Below are positions 1 to 6,843 of a DNA stretch of 21,914 nt, one piece after another. Source of the DNA: Xanthobacteraceae bacterium (GTDB taxonomy: Bacteria; Pseudomonadota; Alphaproteobacteria; Rhizobiales; Xanthobacteraceae); assembly GCA_030037105.1 (NCBI GenBank), contig JASHRY010000313.1, positions 1-21,914 of the forward strand, given 5' to 3'. Below the pieces are notes generated by a model that was not told the origin of the DNA, made no database searches, and saw only the letters and a list, made by a program, of their open reading frames with translations. The translations under genes were made by a program, and so were the position numbers. Numbering within the stretch: position 1 is the first letter of the stretch; the number at the start of each line of letters is the position of its first letter.

Positions 1-34
1 GTTTCACGCCTACGGCCCGCACCGGGGCGAAATC
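1..34. repeat. 34-nt exact direct copy of 367-400 at the window edge
   Basis: Bases 1-34 are identical to 367-400 (GTTTCACGCCTACGGCCCGC and onward). After one mismatch, 36-43 again match 402-409 (CCGGCCGC). The offset is 366 bases, exactly 122 codons. In typA the copy at 367 is in its expected family context, while the copy at 1 is not. A join at the CCGGCCGC microhomology explains the structure. Confidence 0.9.
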
Positions 35-790
35 GCCGGCCGCGGCGAATTGCAGCTCGGCATCTTGATCGAAACCATGCGGCGCGAGGGGTTCGAACTG
101 TCGGTTTCTCGGCCCAAGGTGCTGTTTCGGCATGGTCCCGCCGGCGAGCTGCTCGAACCTATCGAAGAGGTCGTCATCGACGTCGACGAGGGGCACGCCG
201 GAATCGTCGTGCAGAAGCTCTCCGAGCGCAAAGGCGAGCTCATCGAGATGCGCCCCTCGGGCGGCGGACGCGTCCGGCTCATTTTCCATGCGCCGACGCG
301 GGGGCTGATCGGCTACCAAGGCGAACTCTTGACTGACACGCGGGGCACTGCGGTCATGAACCGCGTGTTTCACGCCTACGGCCCGCACCGGGGCGAAATC
401 TCCGGCCGCCGCAACGGCGTCCTGATCTCGACCGAGCAGGGCGATGCCGTCGCCTATGCCATGTGGAATCTGGAAGACCGCGGCCCGATGATGATCGAGC
501 CGGGCGCGAAGGTCTACCGCGGCATGATCGTCGGCGAGCACACTCGCGGCCATGACCTTGAAGTGAACGTGCTCAAGGGCAAGAAGCTTACCAACGTGCG
601 CACCCACGCCCACGACGACGCCATCCGCCTCACCCCGCCGATGCGCATGACCTTGGAGAAGGCGCTCGCCTATATCGCGGACGATGAACTGGTCGAGATC
701 ACGCCGAAATCGATTCGGCTCCGCAAGAAGCTGCTCGATCCGAACGAGCGCAAGAAGGACGAGCGGCGCAAGGAAGCCGAGCGCGTATAA
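1..790 (+). CDS. typA: TypA/BipA ribosome-associated GTPase, C-terminal part (5' end cut by window)
   Basis: TypA (BipA) is a translational GTPase of the EF-G family that binds the ribosome and acts in ribosome assembly and stress responses. Only the C-terminal half is present, read in the frame starting at base 2. It covers the EF-G domain V-like part (GRGELQLGILIETMRREGFE) and the TypA-specific C-terminal domain (MNRVFHAYGPHRGEISGR, then RLTPPMRMTLEKALAYIADD and TPKSIRLRKKLLDPNERK), ending in a charged tail. The GTPase domain lies off the window. Oddity: the first 11 codons (FHAYGPHRGEI) are not what precedes GRGELQLG in this family. They duplicate the segment at 367-400, which suggests a tandem duplication or an assembly fault at a contig end. 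The identity is clear; the integrity of the left edge is not. Confidence 0.95.
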   Translation, partial: FHAYGPHRGEIAGRGELQLGILIETMRREGFELSVSRPKVLFRHGPAGELLEPIEEVVIDVDEGHAGIVVQKLSERKGELIEMRPSGGGRVRLIFHAPTRGLIGYQGELLTDTRGTAVMNRVFHAYGPHRGEISGRRNGVLISTEQGDAVAYAMWNLEDRGPMMIEPGAKVYRGMIVGEHTRGHDLEVNVLKGKKLTNVRTHAHDDAIRLTPPMRMTLEKALAYIADDELVEITPKSIRLRKKLLDPNERKKDERRKEAERV

Positions 791-816
791 GGCATCGTGA
801 GGCTTGTCCCGTGATT

Positions 817-854
817 CGTCATTCCGGGGCCGGCCGCAACCCGGCATGATGACG
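817..854. repeat. Degenerate CGTCATTCCGG-type intergenic hairpin
   Basis: The left arm CGTCATTCCGGG (817-828) faces CCCGGCATGATGACG (840-854). The right arm carries a 3-base insertion relative to a perfect complement. It follows typA by about 25 bases, so it may serve as its terminator. A cleaner relative lies at 11114-11157. The rest of 791-1085 holds no gene I can support. It contains another weak stem, TTGCGAGCG (954-962) facing CGTTCGCAA near 978-986, around an AT-rich loop. Confidence 0.5.
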
Positions 855-1085
855 CCGGAAGAAGCGGCGCTTCGCCACAACTTTCGATAAGTGGCAGGCG
901 CCTGGCGCAAAATTTTGCGAGACCGTGTCGCTTCTGCAACAGCCCTTCCAGATTGCGAGCGGACAATAAATTTTTTCGTTCGCAAGCGTGGCATGACCTG
1001 TCCTATTCCGGTAATAATCCCCAGCGTTAACCGATCGTGAATCTCCGCACTTGAAGGCCCCGGAATCGCTTGCTTTGATTACGCC

Positions 1086-1595
1086 ATGAGCACGGTCCTC
1101 ATCGAAATCCGTCGCGCCAAGCCGAACGATGCCGGCGCGGTCGCGGATGCCCACGATGAGGCATGGCGGGCGGCGTATCAGGGCATCATCCCGGGCCCCG
1201 AACTCAACCGGCTCATCAACCGCCGCGGCTCGGCATGGTGGGACTGCGCCATACGCAAAGGCAGCCGCATCGCGCTCCTGCAATTCGGCGACAAGGTTGC
1301 CGGCTACGCCAATTATGGGCGCAATCGGGCGCGCAGCCTCTATTATGACGGCGAGATCTACGAGCTTTACCTGCGGCCGGAATTCCAAGGGCTCGGCTTC
1401 GGCCGCCGGCTGTTCAGCGCCGCGCGGCGCGACCTGATGCAGAGCGGTCTCAAATCGCTGATCGTGTGGGCGCTGTCGGAGAATGAGACCGCCGTGGAGT
1501 TCTACCGCGCGCTGGGCGGCAAGGCGGTCGCCCGCTCGTCGGAAAAATTTGGCGCGCGGGTGCTCGACAAGGTGGCCTTCGGCTGGAATAGCTAA
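1086..1595 (+). CDS. GNAT-family N-acetyltransferase
   Basis: A 169-residue protein of the GNAT superfamily, which transfers an acetyl group from acetyl-CoA to an amine on a small molecule or protein. The fold is recognisable: an N-terminal strand (EIRRAKPNDAGAVADAHDEA) followed by the beta4/alpha3 acetyl-CoA pyrophosphate loop LRPEFQGLGFGRRLF at residues 96-110 (family pattern Q/RxxGxG/A). The C-terminal WALSENETAVEFYRALGG is the usual alpha4/beta6 segment. The substrate cannot be told from sequence. No strong Shine-Dalgarno sequence precedes the ATG. The gene stands alone between typA and a convergent yggT-like gene, with an inverted repeat just downstream that probably terminates both. Confidence 0.85.
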   Translation: MSTVLIEIRRAKPNDAGAVADAHDEAWRAAYQGIIPGPELNRLINRRGSAWWDCAIRKGSRIALLQFGDKVAGYANYGRNRARSLYYDGEIYELYLRPEFQGLGFGRRLFSAARRDLMQSGLKSLIVWALSENETAVEFYRALGGKAVARSSEKFGARVLDKVAFGWNS

Positions 1596-1615
1596 GAACG
1601 GAAGACAGACGACCA

Positions 1616-1681
1616 ACGACAGAGGCCGGATCGCGGGCAGCCGCATCCATCATCTGTCGTTTGTCGTCCGGCCTCTGTCGT
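1616..1681. terminator. Inverted repeat between convergent genes, likely bidirectional terminator
   Basis: ACGACAGAGGCCGGA (1616-1630) and TCCGGCCTCTGTCGT (1667-1681) are perfect 15-base complements with a 36-base loop. The surrounding bases are themselves made of GTC/GAC-like units. It sits between the GNAT stop (1595) and the stop of the opposing YggT gene (1699), the right place for a two-way terminator. There is no clean U-tract, so it may act as a 3' stabilising stem. Confidence 0.55.
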
Positions 1682-1698
1682 CCGCCGTCCGTACTCCG

Positions 1699-1989
1699 TC
1701 AGAAGACATTCGGCAGGATATAGAGCGCTATCACATAGCGAATGAAGATGATGATGAGGAACAGAATGACCGGAGAAATGTCGATGCCGCCGAGGTTCGG
1801 CAGCAGGTTGCGGATCGGGCGCAGCGCCGGCTCGGTGATGCGATAGAGAAATTCACCGACCATGGCGACCACCTGATTGCGCGTGTTCACCACGTGGAAG
1901 GCCACGAGCCAGGAAAAGATCGCCGCCGCGATCACGATCCAGATGTAGAGTTCGAGAGCAAGATCAATGACGAGAAAAAGAGCGCGCAT
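1699..1989 (-). CDS. YggT family membrane protein
   Basis: A small integral membrane protein of the YggT family (about 96 residues), linked in other bacteria to osmotic tolerance and to membrane/cell-division gene neighbourhoods; its biochemical role is not established. It has two hydrophobic segments: residues 1-31, beginning [20 protein letters not shown], and the C-terminal segment [20 protein letters not shown]. Between them is the family signature [21 protein letters not shown] chose the ATG at 1989 because family members start at this MRALxLVID segment. The frame is open up to 2076, but that extension is basic and unlike the family. No Shine-Dalgarno sequence is evident. It faces the GNAT gene. 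Confidence 0.85.
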   Translation of the reverse strand: MRALFLVIDLALELYIWIVIAAAIFSWLVAFHVVNTRNQVVAMVGEFLYRITEPALRPIRNLLPNLGGIDISPVILFLIIIFIRYVIALYILPNVF

Positions 1990-2085
1990 GGAGGAGATTC
2001 GCGAGTGAAGGTGGCGGAGCCTAGCGATTTGCAAGCACGCGAACAAGCGCGAGCGCCGCGCCGATACGCGCGCCATCGTTCATCC

Positions 2086-2113
2086 TTGACACTCTTTGGC
2101 CTCAGCCCTAAAT
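2086..2113 (+). promoter_or_regulatory. Candidate promoter of tRNA-Ala
   Basis: TTGACA (2086-2091, perfect -35 consensus) is followed after 16 bases by CTAAAT (2108-2113) as a weak -10. The tRNA starts 52 bases further on, so a short leader would be made. The -35 is convincing and the -10 is not; placement is by inspection only. Confidence 0.45.
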
Positions 2114-2165
2114 GGCCCGAACTCGCCAAAAGCCGGCACCCTATCGGCCTGATCGTGCCCGCGGC

Positions 2166-2241
2166 GGGGCCGTAGCTCAGTTGGGAGAGCGCCGCAATCG
2201 CACTGCGGAGGTCAGGGGTTCAAATCCCCTCGGCTCCACCA
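2166..2241 (+). tRNA. tRNA-Ala (anticodon CGC), CCA encoded
   Basis: The full cloverleaf can be folded by hand. Acceptor GGGGCCG pairs with CGGCTCC (one G-U). The D arm is GCTC/GAGC. The anticodon stem CCGCA/TGCGG encloses loop ATCGCAC with anticodon CGC, reading alanine codon GCG. The T arm AGGGG/CCCCT has loop TTCAAAT. The 3' ACCA is encoded. Length is 76 bases. No integrase or att-like duplication of its 3' end is visible nearby. Confidence 0.95.
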
Positions 2242-2322
2242 GCCTCAGCGTTTCATCGATGCGAATTTCCGGCCGGGACTTGCCCGGGCACCGCCGCCAG
2301 GCAAGCCATCCGGCTGAATCCG

Positions 2323-2760
2323 TTACGCGCCCTTCACGTCGATCTGCACGTCAACGTTGCCGCGCGTCGCGTGCGAATAGGGGCAGATTTTCTCGTGTGC
2401 TTCCTTGGCGAGCGCCGCCAATTCCGATTGGGCCAAACTTGAGTCTTCGACCCGAAGCTTCACCGCAAGTCCGAAGCCGCCGCCGTCGCGTGGACCGATC
2501 GAAACGTCCGCCGTGACGCGGGCCTTGGTTGCATCCTTCTTATGCTGTTTGGCGACAAAATCGAGCGCCCCGCCGAAGCAGGCCGCGTAGCCGGCGGCGA
2601 ACAGATGCTCGGGTGTCGTGGTGCCGGGTTTGCCCGGTCCGCCCATGGCTTTTGGCACGGAAAGGTCGGCGCGAACCGATCCGTCGCGAGCTTCCGTATG
2701 GCCGTTGCGCCCGCCGGTCGCGCTGGCGGTGGCGGTAAAGAGCGGCTTGATGGTGTCCAT
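2323..2760 (-). CDS. ohr: Organic hydroperoxide resistance protein (Ohr/OsmC family)
   Basis: Ohr is a cytosolic thiol peroxidase that reduces organic and fatty-acid hydroperoxides with lipoylated-protein electron donors. The 145-residue protein has the family's catalytic set: Arg18 (GGRNG), Glu51 (TTPEHLFAAGYAACF), the peroxidatic Cys61 in YAACFGGAL and the resolving Cys126 in KICPYSHATRGN. The start is set at 2760, where GGAG lies 7 bases upstream and the protein begins MDTIKPLFTATA as family members do; an in-frame ATG at 2787 would add nine unlikely residues. It is monocistronic. In many bacteria ohr is paired with the peroxide sensor ohrR, but no MarR-type regulator is seen in this window. 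Confidence 0.95.
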   Translation of the reverse strand: MDTIKPLFTATASATGGRNGHTEARDGSVRADLSVPKAMGGPGKPGTTTPEHLFAAGYAACFGGALDFVAKQHKKDATKARVTADVSIGPRDGGGFGLAVKLRVEDSSLAQSELAALAKEAHEKICPYSHATRGNVDVQIDVKGA

Positions 2761-2856
2761 CGCGTTGCTCCGTTCGTCTGCGTTCAACGATAGGTCGGGC
2801 GATCATCCAAGAATTGCACATTCTTCCGGTCCCGGCGACCTGAAAGATCCGTCGCG

Positions 2857-4206
2857 TCACTCCGCCGCCGTCTTGCGCGCTTCGAAGAACCGGTTCGCCG
2901 GCCGCGGCAGGCCGAGATTCTCGCGCAGGGTCTTGCCCCCGTACTCGCGCCGGAACAGGCCGCGCCGCCGCAGTTCCGGCACCACCTGGTTGACGAAATC
3001 ATCGAGCCCGCCGGGCAGATAGGGGAACATGATGGTGAAGCCGTCGCAGGCTTCGGTCGCGAGCCATTCCTCCATTTCGTCGGCGATGGCTTTTGGCGTG
3101 CCGACCATGGCGAGGCCGGCGTAGCCGCCGAGCCGTTGCGCGAGCTGGCGTACGGTGAGTTTCTCCCGTTTCGCCATCTCGATCACCCGATCGCGCGCGC
3201 TTCTGCTGGCGTTGCTCTCGGGAATTTTTTCCGGCAGCGGCTTGTCCGGGTCGAAGCGCGAGGCGTCGTGGCCGAGCGCGATCGACAATGAGGCGATGGC
3301 GTTGTCGTAGTAGACGAGGCGGTCGAGCCGCGCCCGCTTGTCTCGCGCTTCCTCCGCCGTCTCCCCGACGACAACGAAGCAGGCCGGCATGATTTTCATG
3401 TGTGTGCGCGCGCGGCCGACCTTCTCCATCCGGCTTTTCACGTCGGCATAGAATTCGCGGCCGGCGGCGATGTCGCTCGGCGGCGTGAACACCGCTTCCG
3501 CGGTCTCGGCCGCGAGCTGGCGGCCGGAATCGGAGGCGCCGGCCTGGACGATGACCGGCCAGCCCTGAACGGGCCGGGCGATATTGAGCGGCCCGCGCAC
3601 CGAGAGGTATCTGCCTTTGTGATTGAGCACGTGCAGCTTGTCGGGATCGAAATAAAGACCGCGATCGACGTCGCGGATGAAGGCGTCGTCGGCCCAGGAA
3701 TCCCACAGGCCGGTGACCACGTCGTAGAATTCGCGGGCGCGGCGATAGCGCTCGCCGTGCTCCATGTGGTCGGTCATCCCGAAATTCAACGCCGCGTCCG
3801 GGTTGGAGGTGGTGACGATATTCCAGCCGGCGCGGCCGCCGCTGAGATGGTCGAGAGAAGCAAAGCGCCGCGCCACGTGATAGGGCGCGTCGAAAGTGGT
3901 CGAGCCGGTGGCGATAAGCCCGATATGCTCGGTCACCATGGCCAGGGCCGACAGCAGCGTGAACGGTTCGAACGACGTCACCGTGTGGCTGTGCTTGAGC
4001 GCGTCGAGCGGCATGTTGAGCACGGCCAGATGATCGGCCATGAAAAATGCGTCGAACTTGGCCCGCTCGAGCGTCTGCGCGAAGCGCTTGAGATGCGCGA
4101 AATTGAAGTTGGCGTCCGGAAAGGCGCCGGGATAGCGCCAGGCGCCGGTATGGATGCTCGCCGGCCGCATGAAAGCGCCGAGATGGAGTTGACGTGACGC
4201 GCTCAC
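2857..4206 (-). CDS. NtaA/SnaA/DszA-type FMN-dependent monooxygenase
   Basis: A bacterial-luciferase-superfamily flavin monooxygenase of the nitrilotriacetate monooxygenase component A group. These enzymes use FMNH2 from a separate reductase to oxidise C-N or C-S bonds in chelators, sulfones and similar compounds. Family landmarks: LHLGAFMRPASIHTGAWRYP at the N-terminus, FDAFFMADHLAVLN, SGGRAGWNIVTTSNPDAALNFG, and WPVIVQAGASDSGRQLAAE. The C-terminus GGLDDFVNQVVPELRRRGLFR is also typical. I place the start at GTG 4206 because AAGGAG lies 6 bases upstream; a TTG at 4230 is possible but has no such site. Length is about 449 residues, normal for the group. It is divergent from the Rid/ABC importer operon, suggesting shared use. 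The reductase partner is not in the window. Confidence 0.9.
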   Translation of the reverse strand: MSASRQLHLGAFMRPASIHTGAWRYPGAFPDANFNFAHLKRFAQTLERAKFDAFFMADHLAVLNMPLDALKHSHTVTSFEPFTLLSALAMVTEHIGLIATGSTTFDAPYHVARRFASLDHLSGGRAGWNIVTTSNPDAALNFGMTDHMEHGERYRRAREFYDVVTGLWDSWADDAFIRDVDRGLYFDPDKLHVLNHKGRYLSVRGPLNIARPVQGWPVIVQAGASDSGRQLAAETAEAVFTPPSDIAAGREFYADVKSRMEKVGRARTHMKIMPACFVVVGETAEEARDKRARLDRLVYYDNAIASLSIALGHDASRFDPDKPLPEKIPESNASRSARDRVIEMAKREKLTVRQLAQRLGGYAGLAMVGTPKAIADEMEEWLATEACDGFTIMFPYLPGGLDDFVNQVVPELRRRGLFRREYGGKTLRENLGLPRPANRFFEARKTAAE

Positions 4207-4212
4207 TTCCGT

Positions 4213-4218
4213 CTCCTT
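4213..4218 (-). promoter_or_regulatory. Ribosome binding site deciding the GTG start of the NtaA-type gene
   Basis: Reading the minus strand, AAGGAG at 4218-4213 lies 6 bases before GTG 4206. The upstream TTG at 4230 lacks a comparable site. The 4207-4334 stretch is also the shared divergent control region with the Rid gene; I see no convincing -35/-10 pair or operator in it. Confidence 0.65.
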
Positions 4219-4334
4219 CTTAGCCTCCAAGATTGGACTTTAACTTCAAGGCATCATCTGCTTCAAATGAGCGCGGGACGGGGGATTTCGCCGTTCTCGA
4301 CTCCGCCATGGCAATTACAATTCAGGAAAGCGCC

Positions 4335-4847
4335 GTGGGCAAGGTACGCTATCTCAACCCGCAGACTTTATTCACGCCGCCCGGATACACCCACATCGTC
4401 GAGGCGACCGGCCCCGGACGCACCGTCTATATCGCCGGTCAAGTGGGGGTCGATCGCAGCTTCAAGATCGTCGGCGCGCGCGGCGATGCACGCGCCCAGA
4501 TCACCCAGGCCTTCGAGAATCTGAAATCGGCGCTGGCCGAAGTGGGCGCGACATTCAAGGACCTGGTGAAGATAAACAATTACCTCACCGATATCGCCCA
4601 TTTTCAGCAGTTCCGCGAGATCCGCGACGCGTATCTCGATATGACGGCCCCGCCCGCCAGCACGCTGCTCGTCGTTTCCCGACTTGCCCTCGACGGGCTT
4701 CTGTTCGAGATCGATGCAGTGGCAGTGCTGCCGGAGAAGTGGTACAGGCTTTGCGTGACTACCAAGGTTTGGGGGCTTCGTGCGCGCCGCAATGAGGACG
4801 GCATGAGCTCTCGTTCCTTCCGATGTTGGCGCGGCCGGATGGCTTAA
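4335..4847 (+). CDS. Rid family (RidA/YjgF/UK114) protein with C-terminal extension
   Basis: The Rid fold runs from MGKVRYLNPQTLFTPPGYTH to FEIDAVAVLP (residues 1-133) and includes VYIAGQVG and the NNYLTDI segment. Archetypal RidA hydrolyses reactive enamines/imines using an Arg in a PAR[ST] motif. Here the motif is PPAST, so that Arg is absent (Ser109), as in non-RidA subgroups of the family, and deaminase activity should not be assumed. I chose GTG 4335 because AGGA lies 7 bases upstream and the protein then begins like other family members; an in-frame ATG at 4308 has no Shine-Dalgarno site. After residue 133 there is an atypical basic tail of about 37 residues (EKWYRLCVTT and on), probably read-through past a lost stop. 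It leads the ABC importer operon, 36 bases ahead. Confidence 0.85.
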   Translation: MGKVRYLNPQTLFTPPGYTHIVEATGPGRTVYIAGQVGVDRSFKIVGARGDARAQITQAFENLKSALAEVGATFKDLVKINNYLTDIAHFQQFREIRDAYLDMTAPPASTLLVVSRLALDGLLFEIDAVAVLPEKWYRLCVTTKVWGLRARRNEDGMSSRSFRCWRGRMA

Positions 4848-4883
4848 CGGTCGGAGCGAACGCAACAGGGTGCGGAGGCGTGC

Positions 4884-6074
4884 ATGAAGAAATTTCTTGC
4901 CGGATTGTGTGCGGCGGGTGTTTGGGTGTCGGCTGGCGCGGCGGCTCATGCCGCCGACCTTAAGATCGCGCTCATCTACAGCAAGACCGGCCCGCTCGAA
5001 GCCTATGCCAAGCAGACCGAAACCGGGCTGATGCTGGGCTTCGAGTACCTCACTCACGGGACCATGATGCTCGACGGCCGCAAGATCGTGGTCCTGCAGA
5101 AGGACGATCAGGGCAAGCCCGACGTGGCGAAATCGCTCCTCGAGCAGGCCTACGCGGACGACAAGGTCGATCTCGCCATCGGCACCACCTCGTCGGGCGC
5201 GACGCTGGCCATGTTGCCCGTCGCCGAAGATGCCAAGAAAGTGCTGATCGTCGAGCCGGCGGTTGCCGATTCGATCACCGGCGATCGGTGGAACCGCTAT
5301 ATCTTCCGTACTGCCCGCAACTCCTCTCAGGACGCGCTCGCCGCCGCGGTCGCGCTCGGCGAGGGCGACGTCTCGATCGGGATGTTGGCGCAGGACTATG
5401 CCTTCGGCCACGACGGCGTCGCGGCTTTCAAGTCGGCGCTGGCGGAGGCGCACAGCAACGCCAAGGTCGTGTTCGAGGAATACGCGCCGTTTTCCACCAC
5501 CGATTTCACCGCCCCGGCGCAGCGTCTGTTCGACGCGCTCAAGGACCGGCCCGGCCAAAAAATCATCGCCATCATCTGGGCCGGTCCCAATCCGGTGACC
5601 AAGATCGCCGATCTCAAGCCCGAGCGCTATGGCATCGCGCTGGCTCCTGGCGGCAACATCCTTCCGGTCATGCGGCAGTGGCGGCAATTGGCCGGGGTCG
5701 AGGGCACGATCTACTACTATTACGGCTTTCCGAAGAATCCGATGAACGACTGGCTCGTCGCCGAGCACGAGAAGCGCTTCCACATGCCGCCCGACTTCTT
5801 CACCGCCGGCGGCATGGCGGCGGCGAGCGCCGTTGTCACGGCGGTCAAGAAGGCCGGCGGCACCGATACCGAGAAGCTGATCGCCGCCATGGAGGGCATG
5901 GAATTCGACACGCCCAAGGGCAAGATGATTTTCCGCAAGGAGGATCATCAGGCGCTACAATCCATGTACGTATTCAAGATCAAGGCCAACGGCGCGAACG
6001 AGTGGGACCTTCTCGACTTGGTTCGGGAAATTCCGATCGCGGAGCTGCCGTTGCCGATTCGCAATAAGCGGTGA
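4884..6074 (+). CDS. Periplasmic substrate-binding protein of a Liv-type ABC importer
   Basis: A 396-residue periplasmic binding protein of the branched-chain amino acid (type I, Peripla_BP_6) group. An N-terminal Sec signal peptide covers residues 1-23 and ends AHA|ADL. The mature protein opens LKIALIYSKTGPLEAYAKQT, then has the two-lobe fold with IGTTSSGATLAMLPVAED, FRTARNSSQDA and GMLAQDYAFGHDG. A clear GGAGG sits 5 bases before the ATG. It is the first importer gene and is followed within 2 bases by livG. Members of this group bind amino acids, amides, urea, aromatic acids and others, so the ligand is open. The divergent NtaA-type oxygenase suggests a xenobiotic or sulfur/nitrogen compound rather than leucine. 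Confidence 0.9.
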   Translation: MKKFLAGLCAAGVWVSAGAAAHAADLKIALIYSKTGPLEAYAKQTETGLMLGFEYLTHGTMMLDGRKIVVLQKDDQGKPDVAKSLLEQAYADDKVDLAIGTTSSGATLAMLPVAEDAKKVLIVEPAVADSITGDRWNRYIFRTARNSSQDALAAAVALGEGDVSIGMLAQDYAFGHDGVAAFKSALAEAHSNAKVVFEEYAPFSTTDFTAPAQRLFDALKDRPGQKIIAIIWAGPNPVTKIADLKPERYGIALAPGGNILPVMRQWRQLAGVEGTIYYYYGFPKNPMNDWLVAEHEKRFHMPPDFFTAGGMAAASAVVTAVKKAGGTDTEKLIAAMEGMEFDTPKGKMIFRKEDHQALQSMYVFKIKANGANEWDLLDLVREIPIAELPLPIRNKR

Positions 6075-6075
6075 A

Positions 6076-6843
6076 ATGGCGACGCAGCCGGCGGCAGCGA
6101 TCGAGACACGCGGTCTCAGCATCAGCTTCGGGGGTCATGTCGCCGTCAACGCGGTCAGTTGCGCGTTTCATGCCGGCACGCTGACCGCGATCGTCGGCCC
6201 GAACGGCGCCGGCAAGACCACGTATTTCAACCTGATCTCGGGCCAGCTCAAGGCCACCGCCGGCCGCGTATTGTTCAAGGGCGCGGACATCACCGCGCTG
6301 TCGCCGTCGCGGCGGGCACGGGCCGGGCTCGGCCGCGCATTCCAGCTCACCAACCTGTTTCCCAATCTCACCGTGCACGAGAACGTGCGGCTGGCGGTGC
6401 AGAGCCGGCACGGCACGGGTCTCGACCTCCTGCGCACCTGGACCCGGCACAGCGCGCTGATCGAGGAGGCCGACGACATTATCCGCCAGGTCGGGCTGTC
6501 CGCGCGGCGCGCCATGCGCGCGCGTCTCCTGCCGCACGGCGATCAACGCAAGCTCGAAGTCGCGATCCTGCTCGCGCTCCGTCCCGACGTTTTCCTGTTT
6601 GATGAGCCGACCGCCGGCATGAGCATCGACGAGGTGCCGGTCGTTCTCGACCTCATCCACGCGATCAAGGGAAGTCGCGAGCGGACCATCCTGCTGGTCG
6701 AGCACAAGATGGACGTGGTGCGCTCGCTCGCCGACCGGATCGTCGTGCTGCACAACGGCGAACTGGTCGCCGACGGCGATCCGGCGAGCGTGATGGCGCT
6801 CCCGGTCGTGCAAGAGGCCTATCTCGGAGCGGCGAATGTCTGA
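6076..6843 (+). CDS. livG: ABC transporter ATP-binding protein, LivG type
   Basis: One of two cytoplasmic ATPases that power the importer. Walker A is GPNGAGKTT (41-49), the Q-loop lies near GRAFQLTNLFPNL, Walker B is VFLFDEPTAGM (172-182), and the switch His is in LLVEH (210). The LivG-specific insertion after the Q-loop (about residues 105-150) is present. The signature reads LPHGDQ (152-157) where most ABC ATPases have LSGGQ and LivG often LSYGQ/LSYGD. I believe a LPHGDQ subfamily exists, so this is probably not inactivation. The ATG follows the binding-protein stop by one base, and the end overlaps livF by 8 bases (ATGTCTGA), indicating translational coupling. Confidence 0.92.
   Translation: MATQPAAAIETRGLSISFGGHVAVNAVSCAFHAGTLTAIVGPNGAGKTTYFNLISGQLKATAGRVLFKGADITALSPSRRARAGLGRAFQLTNLFPNLTVHENVRLAVQSRHGTGLDLLRTWTRHSALIEEADDIIRQVGLSARRAMRARLLPHGDQRKLEVAILLALRPDVFLFDEPTAGMSIDEVPVVLDLIHAIKGSRERTILLVEHKMDVVRSLADRIVVLHNGELVADGDPASVMALPVVQEAYLGAANV

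Noticed and set aside
1483..2175. 230-codon plus-strand open frame spanning the GNAT end and the YggT gene
   Set aside because: It is an out-of-frame read-through across a hairpin and antisense to a conserved membrane protein.
2166..2241. tRNA-Ala as an integration site for a genomic island
   Set aside because: No integrase and no second copy of the tRNA 3' end were noticed in the window; flanking genes look ordinary.
3400..4197. 265-codon plus-strand open frame opposite the NtaA-type gene
   Set aside because: It is antisense to a clear monooxygenase and has no family resemblance.
4368..5948. 526-codon open frame on the minus strand opposite the Rid and binding-protein genes
   Set aside because: The protein is low-complexity in Arg, His, Gly and Asp, with no recognisable domain, and it is fully antisense to two well-supported genes; long antisense frames are expected in GC-rich DNA.
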